Shown piece after piece: positions 62,577 through 64,000 of a stretch of DNA of 64,000 bases. Under the pieces are notes generated by a model. That model was given only the letters and a program-made list of their open reading frames with translations. It was not told where the DNA came from and did no database searches. This stretch comes from Geojedonia litorea (GTDB lineage: Bacteria > Bacteroidota > Bacteroidia > Flavobacteriales > Flavobacteriaceae). Each line of letters opens with the position of its first letter. Position 1 is the first letter of the stretch. The stretch lies in assembly GCF_042654525.1 (NCBI RefSeq), contig NZ_JBHSGP010000008.1, forward strand, positions 1 through 64,000, in the 5' to 3' direction. The translations under genes and the position numbers were made by a program.

Positions 62577-63770
62577 ATGCCAGGATTTGAACTTTTTGGA
62601 CAGGCTGAACGCACCCATGTAAATGATGTATTAGACAATGGTGTACTAATGCGCTATGGTTTTGATGGTATGCGCAATGGACATTGGAAGTCTAAAGAAC
62701 TTGAAGTTGAACTTCAAAATACTTTAAAAACCTCTTATGTGCAATTAGTGTCCAGTGGTACTGCAGCTGTTTCAGTAGCATTAGCGGCCGCAGGTATTGG
62801 AGCAGGAGACGAAGTGATTATGCCGACATTTACTTTTGTAGCCAGTTTTGAAGCCATTATGATGGTAGGAGCTATTCCTGTATTAGTGGATATTGATGAT
62901 ACTTTAGGCCTCGATCCTATGGCTGTAAAAGCGGCAATTACTTCAAAAACCAAGGCCGTCATGGTCGTCCAAATGTGTGGCAGTATGGCCCATATGGATG
63001 CCTTATGTAAAGTATGCGAGGAAAATAATATATTGTTAATTGAAGATGCTTGTCAGGCTATTGGAGGAAGCTATAATAATAAGCCTCTAGGTAGTATAGG
63101 CGATTTAGGCTGTTTTTCATTCGATTTTGTAAAAACTATAACTTGTGGTGAAGGTGGAGCAGTGGTGACCAATAATAAGGATTACTATATGAATTCTGAC
63201 CATTTTAGTGACCATGGTCACGACCATGTTGGTAGTGATAGAGGCGCAGAATCCCATCCATTTTTGGGATACAATTTTCGTATTTCTGAATTACATGCAG
63301 CAGTTGGATTGGCACAAGTGAAACGTTTGCCAGAATTTTTAGGGATTCAAAGGCATAATTATACTGTGTTGCGGACGGCATTATCGCAAATTCCTGAAGT
63401 TACATTTAGAACTGTACCAAATGGCGGGGAAGAAAGTTATGCCTTCTTGAATTTTTTCTTACCTGATTTAGAATCTTCTAGAAGAGCTTCAAAAGCGCTT
63501 AAAGAAGCTGGAATTGATGGCTGTTTCCATTATTACGATAATAATTGGCACTATATTAGAAAATGGGAGCACTTAAAGGAAATGAAATCTTTATTTCCAA
63601 TTTCAAAAGAATTAAAGGAAGGATTATCGTATCTTGAATCAACAGACTTTTCACAATCAGACCGCTACATAGGACGAAATATTTCGTGCTTGATAAAACT
63701 CTCTTGGACTGAAGACGAATTGAAGAAGAGAGCTGATAAAATGGTAGATGTTATAAAGCGTGTAATTTAA
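62577..63770 (+). CDS. DegT/DnrJ/EryC1/StrS-family aminotransferase
   Basis: 397 residues. It has SSGTAAVSVALAAAGIGAGD, the PLP-Asp region VLLIEDACQAIGG (here NILLIEDACQAIGGSYN), the PLP-Lys in FDFVKTITCGEGGAVVT, and YNFRISELHAAVGLAQ. Members transaminate sugar nucleotides or act in PLP-dependent dehydrations in antibiotic or surface-polysaccharide pathways. No other sugar genes are adjacent, so the role is open. Confidence 0.92.
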   Translation: MPGFELFGQAERTHVNDVLDNGVLMRYGFDGMRNGHWKSKELEVELQNTLKTSYVQLVSSGTAAVSVALAAAGIGAGDEVIMPTFTFVASFEAIMMVGAIPVLVDIDDTLGLDPMAVKAAITSKTKAVMVVQMCGSMAHMDALCKVCEENNILLIEDACQAIGGSYNNKPLGSIGDLGCFSFDFVKTITCGEGGAVVTNNKDYYMNSDHFSDHGHDHVGSDRGAESHPFLGYNFRISELHAAVGLAQVKRLPEFLGIQRHNYTVLRTALSQIPEVTFRTVPNGGEESYAFLNFFLPDLESSRRASKALKEAGIDGCFHYYDNNWHYIRKWEHLKEMKSLFPISKELKEGLSYLESTDFSQSDRYIGRNISCLIKLSWTEDELKKRADKMVDVIKRVI

Positions 63771-63775
63771 ATATT

Positions 63776-64000
63776 TTAATACCTAACATACTCAATTATT
63801 TCCAAGCCATAACCAATCATACCCACACGTTTGGTTTGTTCGCTATTGGATATTAAACGTAGTTTGTGAATGTTAAGGTCATGAAGAATTTGTGCACCGA
63901 TTCCAAAATCTTTGTGATCCATCTCTATTCGCGGAGCTTTGACCACTTCACCTTCAATTTGACTTTCTTTTAAAATGTTCAAACGCTTTAAAAGGTTCAT
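63776..64000 (-). CDS. ribBA: RibBA (DHBP synthase/GTP cyclohydrolase II), 3' end
   Basis: The last 74 residues of a gene that begins beyond the right edge. HKDFGIGAQILHDLNIHKLR and the end of the GTP cyclohydrolase II domain, KRVGMIGYGLEIIEYV, are diagnostic. The Met at the edge is internal. It starts riboflavin synthesis from GTP and ribulose 5-phosphate. Convergent with the DegT gene. Confidence 0.9.
   Translation of the reverse strand: MNLLKRLNILKESQIEGEVVKAPRIEMDHKDFGIGAQILHDLNIHKLRLISNSEQTKRVGMIGYGLEIIEYVRY

Overview
The window is from a Bacteroidota chromosome, most likely a marine member of the Flavobacteriaceae. The evidence is an AT-rich genome with intergenic DNA poor in Shine-Dalgarno sites, and many starts preceded by the Bacteroidota promoter form TTG-N19/20-TAnnTTTG (clearest before all three tRNA genes). 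The gene content agrees: T9SS-type secreted proteins, DUF4290, DUF2911, fused CcsBA, BshB1 (bacillithiol), type II NADH dehydrogenase, TspO and photolyase. The genus cannot be fixed from the sequence alone.

Layout. 1-3.1 kb: 5' part of a large HYR-repeat surface protein and a frameshifted T9SS-cargo gene, both on the minus strand. 3.5-8.9 kb: a TolB-like beta-propeller protein, a TPR histidine kinase with its LuxR-type response regulator (bracketed by two diverged ~320-bp direct repeats), a tandem set of hairpin and terminator elements, and an unknown secreted protein. 8.9-15.0 kb: an AT-rich accessory block. It starts next to a gene remnant and carries an RNase H1-like protein, a helicase IV-like UvrD helicase with an inserted PD-(D/E)XK-like region and a zinc ribbon, and a Sau3AI-like restriction-modification pair. 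15.0-17.8 kb: REP-like palindromes, a TPR lipoprotein and a tandem array built from 45-bp and 128-bp units, ending at tRNA-Met.

17.9-28.7 kb is mostly housekeeping: START-like protein, class IV aminotransferase, YqgE, HU, Fmt, RecQ, an ATPase, DUF493, DUF4290, MurA (with the fosfomycin-target Cys replaced by Asp), a PIG-L deacetylase and an M20 amidohydrolase. 28.7-33.7 kb is a six-gene operon that looks like a light or photo-oxidative stress unit (photolyase, SRPBCC, TspO, glutathione peroxidase, two SDR-fold proteins). It starts at a promoter overlapped by an inverted repeat. 33.8-38.9 kb: NDH-2, a DUF2911 protein, an AraC-TolB-TPR membrane regulator and a small secreted protein. 38.9-44.3 kb: a catabolic-type operon (PIG-L deacetylase, a 36-residue membrane peptide, an SSS symporter, a Gfo/Idh/MocA oxidoreductase).

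44.3-64 kb: MscS channel, the DUF2520-KdsC-UbiA-Maf cluster, truncated haemoglobin, CcsBA, a SatD-DUF3307 pair with a duplicated putative operator, HAD phosphatase, MATE exporter, trans-sulfuration enzyme and BshB1 bridged by a 31-codon coupled ORF, tRNA-His, two tandem M28 peptidases (one without the PA domain), DUF3108, tRNA-Ser, nitroreductase, a DegT-type aminotransferase and the 3' end of ribBA.

The best candidates for something undescribed are the RNase H/helicase pair beside the restriction system, the triplicated GTAA-tetraloop elements at 7.78-8.1 kb, and the two-period repeat array at 16.4-17.5 kb.
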